A stretch of 64,000 nt of DNA from Candidatus Nitronereus thalassa. Lineage in GTDB: Bacteria > Nitrospirota > Nitrospiria > Nitrospirales > UBA8639. Each line of letters opens with the position of its first letter. The first letter of the stretch is position 1. The DNA lies in the NCBI RefSeq assembly GCF_032191465.1, contig NZ_JAQOUE010000001.1, positions 3,131,501 to 3,195,500 on the forward strand, written 5' to 3'. A program made the position numbers and the translations under genes. The notes under the pieces are model-generated. The model saw only the letters and a list, made by a program, of their open reading frames with translations. It had not been told where the DNA came from and did no database searches. Below, piece by piece: positions 55,576-64,000 of this stretch.

Positions 55576-56410
55576 CGGCGCGCGATTTTTTTTCATCGCT
55601 ATACTCTCAATCTCCACCCCCAATCTGGAGTGCCTCCTGCAACGGATTGCCATTTTTACAGCAACTCGGTGGGAATTTCAGGCCATTCAGCAGGCCCTAG
55701 CTGGAGGGCGAACTAAAAAGACGGAAGGCCTGCGCCAATATACTGTAGATTGGCCCAGTGGGTCTGCAACGGTGATTCAAACGGGGATCGGCCTTCAAAA
55801 AGCTAAGAAGGCATGTCGACAAATCTTGACCGGGACACATTATGATTTGGCCATTTCTTCTGGTTTTGCTGGGGCGCTTATTTCTTCTTCCATTGGGGCC
55901 TTGGTGATACCGAATGTTGTCGTCCTGGGTAGGGGCGAATCTGCCGAGGGATCGGAGTCGTTCTCCTACCATTGTAATGTAGAATATTCCTCGATTATCC
56001 GTCGGGTTCAAAAGAGTCTTAATCTCCAGTGTGTGTCGGATGCGTTAGTGTCGGTCTCTTGGATTGTCTGTTCAGCTTCAGAAAAACGAGCGCTTTCCAA
56101 GAAATATCAAGCCAGCGCTTTGGATATGGAAAGTGCAGGGATTGCAGCGGTGGCACAGGAATATCAAGTTCCTTTTTTAGTTATTAGAACGGTTTCGGAT
56201 TTAAATGATGAAACTCTACCGCAAGAGTTCAATTTTTTTCTTTCACCGACTTTCTGGATGAAGGGTCTCTGGCGAATGGTGAGTCGTCCTGCACTTTGGT
56301 GGCATGTTTACCGACTTCGACAGCAGTCGAAGGTTGCTTCCAGAGAATTGACGCGATTTTTTGAAATGTTTGTCACCCATCTCAGACAACGTGAGACATG
56401 TCAACTGTGA
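55502..56410 (+). CDS. hpnG: HpnG-like nucleosidase (phosphorylase superfamily)
   Basis: A purine nucleoside phosphorylase/MTA-nucleosidase fold protein (up to 302 aa). The core starts IAIFTATRWEFQAI (about 48-61) and has VIQTGIGLQKAKKA, SSGFAGAL and the substrate block SALDMESAGIAAVAQE. HpnG removes adenine from adenosylhopane to give ribosylhopane. No ATG, GTG or TTG exists in frame between 55514 and the core, so the start must be 55502 or 55514, overlapping shc by about 60-74 bases, or a rare codon. The position after shc supports the hopanoid role. Confidence 0.83.
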   Translation: MSEAMVVPGRKKSVIRPNSPEGRNNGARFFFIAILSISTPNLECLLQRIAIFTATRWEFQAIQQALAGGRTKKTEGLRQYTVDWPSGSATVIQTGIGLQKAKKACRQILTGTHYDLAISSGFAGALISSSIGALVIPNVVVLGRGESAEGSESFSYHCNVEYSSIIRRVQKSLNLQCVSDALVSVSWIVCSASEKRALSKKYQASALDMESAGIAAVAQEYQVPFLVIRTVSDLNDETLPQEFNFFLSPTFWMKGLWRMVSRPALWWHVYRLRQQSKVASRELTRFFEMFVTHLRQRETCQL

Positions 56411-56435
56411 AAAAGTCTTGGGGGCAAAGAAGGTG

Positions 56436-57203
56436 ATGCTGTGGATAATTGGAATTGGAGAACGTACGCTAGCGCTCGTTCAAAGTATGGGCCATATGGT
56501 GTTGTTTCTTCTTCGTGCCATTGCATGGTTTTTTCGTCCCCCTTTTCGGTTTCACCAGATTCTCAAACAATTACATTTCATTGGATATAAGTCCACTTTT
56601 GTAGTGGTTCTTACTGCCGTGTTTACGGGAATGGTGTTAGCTCTTCAGGGGTACTATTCCTTACAAAAATTCGGGTCAGAAGCGCTGCTAGGATCAGCGG
56701 TGGCACTGAGCATGATTAGGGAGCTTGGCCCAGTGTTGGCATCCTTGATGGTAACCGCCAGGTCAGGGTCCGCAATGACGGCGGAAATCGGAATCATGCG
56801 GATTACCGAGCAGATTGATGCCATGGAAACCATGGCGATTAATTCCTTGCAATATCTGATTTCTCCGAAAATAATAGCCGCTCTGGTTGCTGTTCCGCTG
56901 CTGGTGGCTATTTTTGATGTCGTAGGGATTTATGGCGGCTATCTCGTTGGGGTGAAGCTATTGGGTGTGAGCGGAGGATCCTATTGGAGTTCCATCGAAT
57001 CCGCAGTGGAATGGCGTGATGTGTATGGGGGCATTATAAAGTCTCTAAGTTTTGGGCTTATTATCAGCTGGGTCTGTTGTTATAAAGGGTATTTTACGAA
57101 GATGAGTGCCGAAGGACTGGGGAAGGCGACCACGGAAGCCGTGGTCTTGTCTTCAGTGTTTATTCTTGTCTGGGATTATTTTCTCACATCGGTCTTGCTC
57201 TGA
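56436..57203 (+). CDS. mlaE: MlaE-family lipid ABC permease
   Basis: A permease of about 255 aa with five or so membrane helices. The typical MlaE blocks are visible: TGMVLALQGYYSLQKFG, REL GPVLASLMVTARSGSAMTAEIG (here RELGPVLASLMVTARSG) and QIDAMETMAINSLQYLISPKI. With MlaF, MlaD and MlaC it forms the transporter moving phospholipids between the membranes. ATG 56436 is preferred; the open frame extends upstream into hpnG. AAGAAGG precedes it. Confidence 0.93.
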   Translation: MLWIIGIGERTLALVQSMGHMVLFLLRAIAWFFRPPFRFHQILKQLHFIGYKSTFVVVLTAVFTGMVLALQGYYSLQKFGSEALLGSAVALSMIRELGPVLASLMVTARSGSAMTAEIGIMRITEQIDAMETMAINSLQYLISPKIIAALVAVPLLVAIFDVVGIYGGYLVGVKLLGVSGGSYWSSIESAVEWRDVYGGIIKSLSFGLIISWVCCYKGYFTKMSAEGLGKATTEAVVLSSVFILVWDYFLTSVLL

Positions 57204-57279
57204 TGAACACATTCGGCTTGGTCTTCATATTTGACGTCCTCGATCCCTTCCCGATGCTACAAATGATTGGGTGTAATTC

Positions 57280-58017
57280 ATGATTACTCTAAAAGGTGTC
57301 GAAAAGAATTTTGGCAAGCAACGTATTCTCCAGGGGGTGGATCTGATTATACCCACGGGGAAACTCACCACCATTATCGGTCCGAGCGGTGAAGGAAAAA
57401 GCGTACTGTTGAAACACATGATAGGATTACTGAAACCGGATCGTGGTGAAGTCTGGGTGGATGATGTTGAAATTTCCCATCTGAATGATCGAGACCTCAA
57501 TGAAGTCCGTCGTCGTTTTGCCATGTTGTTTCAAGCGGCGGCGTTGTTTGATTCCATGAATGTTTTTGATAACGTGGCCTTTCCGCTCCGGGAAAAAGGA
57601 TTGGCTCCCGAATCTGACATTCCCCGAATTGTCGATGGTCTGTTGGAGCGCGTGGGGTTAGTGGGAATGGGGCACAAGCATCCCTCTGAGCTTAGCGGAG
57701 GCATGAAAAAACGCGTTGGGTTAGCTCGTGCCTTGGTGATGGGACCGGAGATTATCCTATTTGATGAACCGACGACCGGGTTAGATCCCTTGATGGCTAA
57801 GACGATTCATGATTTAATTCGTTCCATGCATCGAGTATTTGGGTTTACCGCGGTTATGGTGAGCCATGAAATTCCTGAAATCTTTGCCATCTCTGATTGG
57901 GTGGCCATGTTGAAACACGGCAAAGTTATTGCCATGGCTCCATCGAAAGAATTTCAATCTATTAAAGATCCCATAGTTCGTGAGTTTATCTCGGTGAACG
58001 AGGGAAGCGTTGCTTAA
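57280..58017 (+). CDS. mlaF: MlaF-family lipid ABC ATPase
   Basis: A 245-aa ABC ATPase. Walker A GPSGEGKSVLLKH (about 33-45), signature LSGGMKKRVGLARA (about 140-153), Walker B IILFDEPTTGLDP. The LSGGMKKR signature is typical of the MlaF/Ttg2A group. It powers the MlaE permease encoded just upstream and is followed by mlaD. Confidence 0.94.
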   Translation: MITLKGVEKNFGKQRILQGVDLIIPTGKLTTIIGPSGEGKSVLLKHMIGLLKPDRGEVWVDDVEISHLNDRDLNEVRRRFAMLFQAAALFDSMNVFDNVAFPLREKGLAPESDIPRIVDGLLERVGLVGMGHKHPSELSGGMKKRVGLARALVMGPEIILFDEPTTGLDPLMAKTIHDLIRSMHRVFGFTAVMVSHEIPEIFAISDWVAMLKHGKVIAMAPSKEFQSIKDPIVREFISVNEGSVA

Positions 58018-58108
58018 GAAGTTTGAGGACCCGCAACTTCCGTCCGGTTAAGCCCGTGACGAAGGTTGCCTGTTGGGCATGGAAAGGGAGAAGGTAGGAA
58101 ATTCATAT

Positions 58109-58549
58109 ATGGAACGACGTCTTGAATTTTCCGTTGGGGTGTTTGTCCTGATTGGGCTGGTTTGTTTGAGTTATTTAGCCGTCCAACTAGGAAAACTTGA
58201 GTTGGTTGGTGGGGACTATTATGAAGTTCAAGCCGAGTTCTCTTCCACATCTGGACTTAAATCTGGAGCCCCCATTGAAATAGCCGGCGTGCAAGTAGGG
58301 AGAGTCCGCGGCATCAAATTACAAGATTATCATGCGTCGGTAACCTTGGCTGTTGATGAGGGCGTCAAGGTCTATAGCGATGCTATTGCGTCCATAAAAA
58401 CCCGAGGTATTATTGGTGAAAAATTCATGGAATTATCACCCGGTGGTTCTGGAGAGGTACTGAAGCCTGGAGATACGATTCAAGATACCGAAGCCGGGAT
58501 TGACCTTGAACAGGTCATTGGGCAGTTCATTCATGGAAATGTGGAGTGA
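58109..58549 (+). CDS. mlaD: MlaD-family (MCE domain) lipid-binding protein
   Basis: About 146 aa: an N-terminal membrane helix (VGVFVLIGLVCLSYLAV) and one MCE domain (about 38-120) with SGLKSGAPIEIAGVQVGRV and IKTRGIIGEKFMELSPGG. In other bacteria MlaD hexamers form a ring on MlaE and pass lipids. ATG 58109 chosen because known MlaD proteins start just before the helix; an upstream ATG at 58079 is possible. Confidence 0.92.
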   Translation: MERRLEFSVGVFVLIGLVCLSYLAVQLGKLELVGGDYYEVQAEFSSTSGLKSGAPIEIAGVQVGRVRGIKLQDYHASVTLAVDEGVKVYSDAIASIKTRGIIGEKFMELSPGGSGEVLKPGDTIQDTEAGIDLEQVIGQFIHGNVE

Positions 58550-58600
58550 GGGTTTCAGTTGTTCAAGAATGTCCTATCTTTCTAGGGAAGGAAATTTGTC

Positions 58601-59260
58601 ATGAGCCATTGGTGGTGTAAACGGGTACGCTCTTTGTGTCGGTGGAGTCAGGCGATGGCTTTTTTGGTTTTTTCGGCTCTTGGTGCCTTCGTCATGTTTC
58701 CCGAATCAGTTGCCGCAGTGGAAGCAGGTTCGGCAACAGAAGCTCTCAAGGAAACGATTGATCGGGTGCTGTTGGTATTGGGTGATGAGCAATTGAAGAA
58801 ACCCGAGCGCGTGGACGATCGGGTCGCGGCCTTGGAAAAAATTATCGAAAAACGGTTTGATTATGAGGAGATGGGAAAGCGCACTCTTGGCCTAGAATGG
58901 CAAAAGCTTTCTCCTGATCAACAGAAAGAGTTTGTTGGTTTATTTCAGAAGTTTCTCTCAAGTACTTATGCTGGCAATGTCGATGGGTATTCTGGGGAAC
59001 AGGTGGAATATCTCAAGGAGCGTCGAAAGGGAGATTTTGCGGAAGTTCAAACCAAGGTATCTTCTAAAAAACTTGTGGTGCCCTTGGATTATCGCCTCCT
59101 GAAAAACTCTAGTACTTGGCGCGTGTATGATGTCGTCATCGATGGCGTTAGTTTAGTAAAAAATTTCCGTGGTCAGTTTAGCCGGATCATGAAGGCCAAC
59201 GGATATGAAGGTCTGGTGGGGAAGCTCCGAGCAAAAACGAGTAAAGGTGGCGTGAAATAA
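58601..59260 (+). CDS. mlaC: MlaC/HpnM-family periplasmic lipid-binding protein
   Basis: A 219-aa exported protein with signal peptide (about 14-40, ending SVAAVE). The body has the Ttg2D/MlaC pattern FDYEEMGKRTLGLEWQKLSPDQQKEF and VSLVKNFRGQFSRIM. MlaC ferries lipid between MlaD and the outer membrane. The same family is called HpnM when found beside hopanoid genes, as here; either name fits. GAAGGAAA precedes the ATG. Confidence 0.9.
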   Translation: MSHWWCKRVRSLCRWSQAMAFLVFSALGAFVMFPESVAAVEAGSATEALKETIDRVLLVLGDEQLKKPERVDDRVAALEKIIEKRFDYEEMGKRTLGLEWQKLSPDQQKEFVGLFQKFLSSTYAGNVDGYSGEQVEYLKERRKGDFAEVQTKVSSKKLVVPLDYRLLKNSSTWRVYDVVIDGVSLVKNFRGQFSRIMKANGYEGLVGKLRAKTSKGGVK

Positions 59261-59295
59261 TTATCCTTCTCCCCTTATCACTCGCGGATGTTGAA

Positions 59296-60009
59296 ATGTG
59301 TCGTCGGGCGTGGCTTTATGTAGGGTTTATAGTTGGGTTATTTGTTCTGCCTTTTTCTAGTCTTTCCAACCCATTGGACTCTAAGGATATTGATTACCCC
59401 GCCTCTCTCGAAGCTCATTTGCAAGAATTACATCAGGCGTATCTTGACTCTCCCAATAATTTCACAATTTTGATAAACCTTGCGAGCACCTATCTCGATG
59501 CGGGGGATGATTTTTATATCGACACCGTCAAGCGGATAGAAGCCTATCAGGCTGGGGCTGATTTTGCGAAAAAAGCCCTTGCTTTAAATCAACAAGATGC
59601 CCAGGCCCATTTTTTGTATGCGGCGAATCTTGGTCATATAGCTCAACTCCAAAGTGTCTTGGTTTCGGCGTTTCTCATTCGTGAAATCAAGGGGCATGTG
59701 GAAGAATCGATTCGATTGTCGCCCAATTATGCTCCAGCGTTACATATGATGGGAATGATCTTGGATGGGTTGCCGTGGTTCTTAGGAGGAGATGCGGATG
59801 AATCGGTTTCCTATCTGGAGCGCGCTGTGGCCGCCGATCCTCATTATACTCATGCCAGGCTCAACTTGGGAAAAATCTATCTTAAGCAGGGCCGAAAGCA
59901 AGCAGCCCAGGAACAATTTTTATTAGTCACGCAGGCTTCATCCCCGAGGGGAAGATATGCCTGGACTCACCGTTACAATCCTGAAGCGCAAAGACTTCTT
60001 CGTCAATAA
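59296..60009 (+). CDS. exported TPR protein
   Basis: A 237-aa protein with an N-terminal signal segment (about 5-24, ending SSLSNP). It carries TPR-like repeats: NFTILINLASTYLDAGDDF, AQAHFLYAANLGHIAQL, APALHMMGMILDGL and THARLNLGKIYLKQGRKQAA. It ends the mla run, 35 bases after mlaC, so it may assist lipid or hopanoid transport; this is inference from position only. Confidence 0.82.
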   Translation: MCRRAWLYVGFIVGLFVLPFSSLSNPLDSKDIDYPASLEAHLQELHQAYLDSPNNFTILINLASTYLDAGDDFYIDTVKRIEAYQAGADFAKKALALNQQDAQAHFLYAANLGHIAQLQSVLVSAFLIREIKGHVEESIRLSPNYAPALHMMGMILDGLPWFLGGDADESVSYLERAVAADPHYTHARLNLGKIYLKQGRKQAAQEQFLLVTQASSPRGRYAWTHRYNPEAQRLLRQ

Positions 60010-60170
60010 GTTGTGAGCCTCTTAGGATTGTAAGTGGGGCAGAATGTGGAGTAGTTTTTTTGTATAAAAAGTTGCTGGCTACTGTAGATAGGGAGTAATG
60101 TGTCCAAAATTGTGCCTCACAGAAGTGATATATTTCTGGCCGATCGAGTTATTTTGTCCCTCACGATTCC

Positions 60171-60199
60171 TTGACAGTCTATGGTAAGTATGCAAACAT
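60171..60199 (+). promoter_or_regulatory. possible promoter for dxs-ispG
   Basis: Perfect TTGACA (60171-60176), 17-base spacer, weak AAACAT (60194-60199), about 80 bases before the dxs ATG. The 269-bp gap before dxs contains no gene. Confidence 0.4.
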
Positions 60200-60278
60200 T
60201 TGAATGTTTTGGAAATTTTTCATTTTCTTAATTGTGAACACTCCCACCTGAACGATATTCCATAAAGAGGTAATCGGT

Positions 60279-62174
60279 ATGTCCATCCTAAACAGGATTG
60301 AAAGCCCCAGTGATTTAAAAAAACTCACCGCTGAACAGCTTCCACAACTCTGCGAAGAAATTCGGCAGCAGATTATTCCGGTGATAGCCAATGTGGGCGG
60401 CCATTTGGCGTCTAATCTTGGTGTGGTGGAGTTAACAGTTGCGCTCCATTATTTGCTGAATACCCCAGAGGATCTCATCGTGTGGGATACCAGTAATCAG
60501 GCCTACACCCATAAACTCTTGACGGGTCGTCGGGAACAGTTTCATACCATCCGACAATTTGGCGGAATGAGTGGATTCTGTAAACGCGAAGAAAGCCCCT
60601 ACGATACGTTTAATGCCGGCCACGCCGGAACAGGTGTTTCTGCCGCGGTTGGCTTTATGGCGGCGCGTGAACAAAAAGGACAATCGCATAAAGTCGTGTG
60701 CGTGGTTGGGGACGGTGCTTTGACCTCGGGATTAACACTTGAAGGATTGCAACAAGCCGGTGGTTTGCAAAAAGATCTTTTGGTGATTTTGAATGATAAC
60801 CAGATGTCGATCTCCAAAAATGTCGGAGCAATCTCTGCTTATCTGAATCGCACCATTACTGGGGAGTTCTATTCCAAGATCAAGCATGAAACTTCACAAA
60901 TTTTAGGATCGATTCCACAAATTGGCGGGCCGGTCAAGAAAATGGCAAGTCGCGCCCAAGAACTGGCCAAAGGATTGGTGTTGCCAGGATTGCTATTTGA
61001 GGAATTAGGCTTCCAGTATGTTGGCCCCCTTGAAGGCCACAATTTTGAGCATTTACTGCCGACCCTTGAAAATGTCCTCAAACTCAAAGGTCCTACGTTA
61101 TTGCATGTGGTCACCAAAAAAGGGTTAGGCTATGAGCCGGCTATGAAGAATCCCGTGTGGTTCCATGCCTGTTCGCCCTTTGATATTGAAACTGGAAAAC
61201 CCGCGAAAAAACCTACAAGGCCCTCCTATAGCTCCGTGGCCATGGGGACCTTGGTGGAACTCGCCAAGACCGATAAGCGCATTGTGGCCATTACTGCTGC
61301 GATGTGTGAAGGAACAGGGTTAAGCGTGTTTGAAAGGGCTTTTCCAGAACGGCTGTATGATGTGGGTATAGCCGAGCAGCATGCCGTGACCTTTGCCGCA
61401 GGGTTAGCTGCACAGGGAATGCATCCAGTCATTCCGATTTATTCCACCTTCCTTCAAAGGGCCTATGATCAAGTAGTCCATGATGTGGCGACACAAAATC
61501 TTCCGGTGACCCTTTGCATCGATCGAGGTGGATTGGTTGCTGAGGATGGGACAACACATCATGGTGCGTTTGATTTTGCATATCTGCGCCATATTCCTAA
61601 TATAGCCATTATGGCGCCGAAAGATGAAAATGAACTGCAGCATATGATGAAAACGTGCGTGACGTATAATGCGCCCTCTGCTGTACGTTACCCACGTGGT
61701 TCGGTACTCGGCGTGGAAATGGATCCTGTGGCGGAATCTTTGCCAATCGGAAAAGGCGAGTTGTTGAGATCAGGTCACGATATTGCCCTCGTCGCAATTG
61801 GGATCACTGTTCATCAAGCAGAGGAAGCGGCTGAACGCCTGGCGCAGGAAGGTATTTCTACGGCAGTGATTAATGCGCGGTTTGTCAAACCTTTGGACGG
61901 CGACCTGATTCGGCAGATTGCTCAGCAAGTAAAGTGCCTCCTCACTATTGAAGAATCTTCACGAATGGGTGGGTTTGGCTCAGCGGTGCTGGAATTTTTA
62001 TCCGACGAGGGTATTGTGAATATACCTACCAAATGCCTTGGGTTGCCAGATTGGTATATAGAACAGGGCCCGCAGGATTTACTGCGAGAAAAGTATGGCT
62101 TAACTGCGGATGGTATTTATGAGCAGGCCAGGCAATTACTCGATCGTGTTTCCGCGCATACCGTTCTTACCTAG
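60279..62174 (+). CDS. dxs: 1-deoxy-D-xylulose-5-phosphate synthase
   Basis: Condenses pyruvate and glyceraldehyde 3-phosphate, the first and rate-setting step of the MEP isoprenoid pathway. The 631-aa ThDP enzyme has the Mg/ThDP block VVGDGALTSGLTLEGLQQAG (about 147-166) with the NDNQMSIS tail, the transketolase pyrimidine-binding region with DVGIAEQHAVTFAAG (catalytic Glu), and a C-terminal domain. AGAGGT precedes the ATG. Followed 18 bases later by ispG. Confidence 0.96.
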   Translation: MSILNRIESPSDLKKLTAEQLPQLCEEIRQQIIPVIANVGGHLASNLGVVELTVALHYLLNTPEDLIVWDTSNQAYTHKLLTGRREQFHTIRQFGGMSGFCKREESPYDTFNAGHAGTGVSAAVGFMAAREQKGQSHKVVCVVGDGALTSGLTLEGLQQAGGLQKDLLVILNDNQMSISKNVGAISAYLNRTITGEFYSKIKHETSQILGSIPQIGGPVKKMASRAQELAKGLVLPGLLFEELGFQYVGPLEGHNFEHLLPTLENVLKLKGPTLLHVVTKKGLGYEPAMKNPVWFHACSPFDIETGKPAKKPTRPSYSSVAMGTLVELAKTDKRIVAITAAMCEGTGLSVFERAFPERLYDVGIAEQHAVTFAAGLAAQGMHPVIPIYSTFLQRAYDQVVHDVATQNLPVTLCIDRGGLVAEDGTTHHGAFDFAYLRHIPNIAIMAPKDENELQHMMKTCVTYNAPSAVRYPRGSVLGVEMDPVAESLPIGKGELLRSGHDIALVAIGITVHQAEEAAERLAQEGISTAVINARFVKPLDGDLIRQIAQQVKCLLTIEESSRMGGFGSAVLEFLSDEGIVNIPTKCLGLPDWYIEQGPQDLLREKYGLTADGIYEQARQLLDRVSAHTVLT

Positions 62175-62192
62175 GCCCTAAGGTGTGTTTTT

Positions 62193-63356
62193 ATGCACAT
62201 TACACGACGTCCAACTAAATCCATTCGCGTCGGTTCCGTCAAAATCGGTGGCGGGGCTCCAATCTCTGTGCAATCAATGACCATACCACATCCTCGCGAT
62301 GTGAAAGCGACTGTGTCGCAAATTCACCAGTTGGAAGAAGCTGGCTGCGAATTGGTCCGAGTTGCCGTTCCAGATGATGAGGCAGCTAATGCCTTGCCTG
62401 CTATCAAATCACAAGTGTCCATTCCCATCATTGCTGATATTCACTTCGACCATCGATTGGCCTTGAAGGCGGCGAAAACCGTGGATTGCGTAAGAATCAA
62501 TCCCGGAAATATTGGGCCGTGGTGGAAAATGGCGGAAGTTCTGCAAGCCTTGAGGGATAATGATATTCCTCTTCGGGTGGGTGTGAATGGTGGATCTCTT
62601 GAACGTCCCCTGTTAGAGAAATATGGTTACCCCACCGCCCAAGCCTTGGCCGAATCGGCCCTGAATGCCGTTCATGCCATTGAAGATGCCGGATTTACGA
62701 ATATGAAAGTTTCGTTAAAGGCCTCTGATGTGCACATGGCGGTTGATGCCTATTGGTTGTTTGCCCATCAATCAAACTATCCCTTGCATATTGGAATTAC
62801 GGAAGCGGGAACTGCCATGACGGGCGCTGTAAAATCGTCTATTGGCCTGGGGTGGCTTCTTTCTCACGGCATTGGAGATACTCTCCGAGTGTCCTTAGCC
62901 GCAGATCCGGTGGAGGAAGTCCGAGTGGGCTTCGAAATTCTTAAATCTCTCGAATTGCGGCATCGAGGAGTGAATGTCATTGCCTGCCCCACCTGTGGGC
63001 GGGTAGAGATCGATGTTGTTCGTATGGCCAATGAATTGGAAAAACGGTTGGGACATATTACCAAGCCCTTGAACGTTTCCGTATTGGGGTGTGTAGTCAA
63101 TGGGATTGGAGAAGGCAAGGAAGCGGATATCGGCATTGCTGGTGGCCAAGGCATGGGCATTCTGTTTAAAAAAGGAAAGCTCGTAAAAAAGGTCCCTTCT
63201 GAAGAATTAGTTGATCGTTTGATCGAAGAAGTTGAAATAATGGCGCTTGAAACGGAAGAAGAAACGTCAGCGTCCCTCGCCGCATTGCCTGATTTTGAAA
63301 ATGCCCTTTCTCTTCCTGATTCTGATCGAGAACTTCCCGTCTTGCCCAATCGATAA
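62193..63356 (+). CDS. ispG: 4-hydroxy-3-methylbut-2-en-1-yl diphosphate synthase (ferredoxin/flavodoxin)
   Basis: The [4Fe-4S] enzyme (387 aa) of the penultimate MEP step, converting MEcPP to HMBPP. The TIM-barrel opening is VQSMTIPHPRDVKATVSQIH, RINPGNIG is present, and the iron-sulfur ligands appear as NVIACPTCGRVEID and VLGCVVNGIGEGKEADIG. The C-terminal 30 residues are acidic and extra. It directly follows dxs. Product feeds squalene and hopene made by Shc. Confidence 0.96.
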   Translation: MHITRRPTKSIRVGSVKIGGGAPISVQSMTIPHPRDVKATVSQIHQLEEAGCELVRVAVPDDEAANALPAIKSQVSIPIIADIHFDHRLALKAAKTVDCVRINPGNIGPWWKMAEVLQALRDNDIPLRVGVNGGSLERPLLEKYGYPTAQALAESALNAVHAIEDAGFTNMKVSLKASDVHMAVDAYWLFAHQSNYPLHIGITEAGTAMTGAVKSSIGLGWLLSHGIGDTLRVSLAADPVEEVRVGFEILKSLELRHRGVNVIACPTCGRVEIDVVRMANELEKRLGHITKPLNVSVLGCVVNGIGEGKEADIGIAGGQGMGILFKKGKLVKKVPSEELVDRLIEEVEIMALETEEETSASLAALPDFENALSLPDSDRELPVLPNR

Positions 63357-63419
63357 TATTCTCTTCTGTGTTGAATGCCTACAAGTTGATTGCGCGCGCT
63401 GTTGAAACTTCCGTTTTCC

Positions 63420-63449
63420 TTGTCAGGCTGTAGGGGGCCTCGTTATAAT
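63420..63449 (+). promoter_or_regulatory. strong promoter for tRNA-Cys
   Basis: TTGTCA (63420-63425), 18-base spacer and a perfect TATAAT (63444-63449). The predicted start lies only a few bases before the tRNA. Confidence 0.7.
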
Positions 63450-63458
63450 GCCGACGTT

Positions 63459-63534
63459 GGCGCCGTACCCAAGTGGCTAAGGGAGCAGTCTGCAAAACTG
63501 CGATTCAGCGGTTCGAACCCGCTCGGCGCCTCCA
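63459..63534 (+). tRNA. tRNA-Cys (anticodon GCA)
   Basis: Acceptor arm GGCGCCG pairs with CGGCGCC. The anticodon stem GCAGT/ACTGC (63485-63501) carries loop CTGCAAA with anticodon GCA (63492-63494). The T arm GCGGTTCGAACCCGC is intact, discriminator T, and CCA is encoded (63532-63534). The discriminator U73 fits cysteine tRNA. Confidence 0.95.
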
Positions 63535-63621
63535 ATATTTGTTTAGGATAACCGATCGAAAGGGAGGTTACCCTTTGTGTTTGAATCTGATTTCTTCTTC
63601 TTTTACCTTCTGCAGATTCAA

Positions 63622-63650
63622 TTGACCGCTATCAGGGCGGGTGGTACTAT
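63622..63650 (+). promoter_or_regulatory. sigma-70-like promoter for hpnH
   Basis: TTGACC (63622-63627), exactly 17 bases, TACTAT (63645-63650). About 60 bases before the hpnH ATG, so hpnH has its own promoter rather than relying on ispG. Confidence 0.6.
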
Positions 63651-63710
63651 CCCAGTGTTTTAGGGCGAAATTTTTACGGTTTGTCCGATAGAGTTTCTAA
63701 GGAGAATCAA

Positions 63711-64000
63711 ATGGCCGTTCCCATATCCCAGATGTTTACCGTTTCAAGTTATGTGATTGCGCAAAAACTCAAAGGTGTAAAGCGGTACCCGCTGGTATTA
63801 ATGCTCGAGCCAATTTTTCGATGCAATTTGGCATGTGCAGGATGCGGAAAAATCCAATACCCGGACCACGTCCTGGATCGACGGTTGACCCCCGAACAAT
63901 GTTGGGCCGCCGCCGATGAATGTGGTGCCCCCATTGTCAGCATTCCCGGGGGTGAGCCCCTCATTCATCCCGAAATGCCTGAAATTGTGCGTGGATTAGT
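63711..64000 (+). CDS. hpnH: adenosyl-hopene transferase HpnH, N-terminal part (cut by window edge)
   Basis: The reading from ATG 63711 gives MAVPISQMFTVSSYVIAQKL and then the radical SAM cluster motif FRCNLACAGCGK (CxxxCxxC, three cysteines for the [4Fe-4S] cluster), followed by IPGGEPLIHPEM. HpnH adds a 5-prime-deoxyadenosyl group to hopene to give adenosylhopane. AAGGAGA at 63699-63705 is a strong ribosome site. The gene runs off the window; about 96 codons are visible. It completes the pathway with shc and the hpnG-like gene. Confidence 0.93.
   Translation, partial: MAVPISQMFTVSSYVIAQKLKGVKRYPLVLMLEPIFRCNLACAGCGKIQYPDHVLDRRLTPEQCWAAADECGAPIVSIPGGEPLIHPEMPEIVRGL

Overview
The window looks like chromosome of a Gram-negative, autotroph-type bacterium, most probably a Nitrospira-like member of the Nitrospirota. 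I infer this from the mix of genes: a hopanoid pathway, a diderm envelope kit (Mla, Lol, Lnt, a PagL-like protein), PEP-CTERM secreted proteins, a SmbP-like histidine-rich protein (SmbP is known from nitrifiers) and a multihaem cytochrome. This is recognition from reading, not a database match. Base composition looks close to 50% GC. Promoters I could pick out by eye fit a sigma-70 pattern well (TTGACA-like, 17-18 bp spacer, TATAAT-like).

Layout. 1-8.8 kb: rplU (cut by the window edge) diverges from ilvE; then a minus-strand glycolytic block gap-pgk-tpiA-secG; then a minus-strand block of an LpoA-like lipoprotein-regulator type protein, an M50 protease and trpS. 8.9-15.3 kb: a plus-strand run of single genes: XerC/D recombinase, zinc ribbon protein, exported flavodoxin-like protein, two unknown proteins, threonine dehydratase and an alanine/sodium symporter. 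15.3-18.3 kb: an accessory pocket. A TIR-domain gene sits between two inverted copies of a roughly 185-bp structured repeat, followed by an AbrB-Doc toxin-antitoxin pair. 18.7-22.4 kb: an unusual operon of an HDAC-family deacetylase, a five-haem cytochrome, a rhodanese and a SmbP-like protein, closed by a clear terminator.

22.5-36.5 kb: nitrilase-family amidase, uppP, a coiled-coil lipoprotein, then a minus-strand lipoprotein-biogenesis operon lnt-prfB-lysS-lolC-lolD, in which prfB carries a programmed +1 frameshift. Two paralogous DUF1194/PEP-CTERM proteins and an alpha/beta hydrolase follow. 36.6-44.9 kb: BtuF-like protein, PagL-like protein, unknowns, GNAT, NSS transporter, a duplicated ThyX-like protein and a TPR protein.

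45.2-53.1 kb: serC-serA-hisZ-dnaB, a TPR lipoprotein and a type IV pilin. 53.3-64 kb: a hopanoid/isoprenoid/lipid-transport block: shc, hpnG-like nucleosidase, mlaE-mlaF-mlaD, mlaC/hpnM-like, a TPR protein, dxs, ispG, tRNA-Cys and the start of hpnH. Dxs and IspG make isoprenoid precursors, Shc cyclises squalene to hopene, HpnH adds the adenosyl group, the HpnG-like enzyme removes adenine, and the Mla genes encode a lipid transporter of the envelope.

The best candidates for something undescribed are the repeat-bracketed TIR gene next to a TA module, the covarying repeat family itself, and the deacetylase-cytochrome-rhodanese-SmbP operon.
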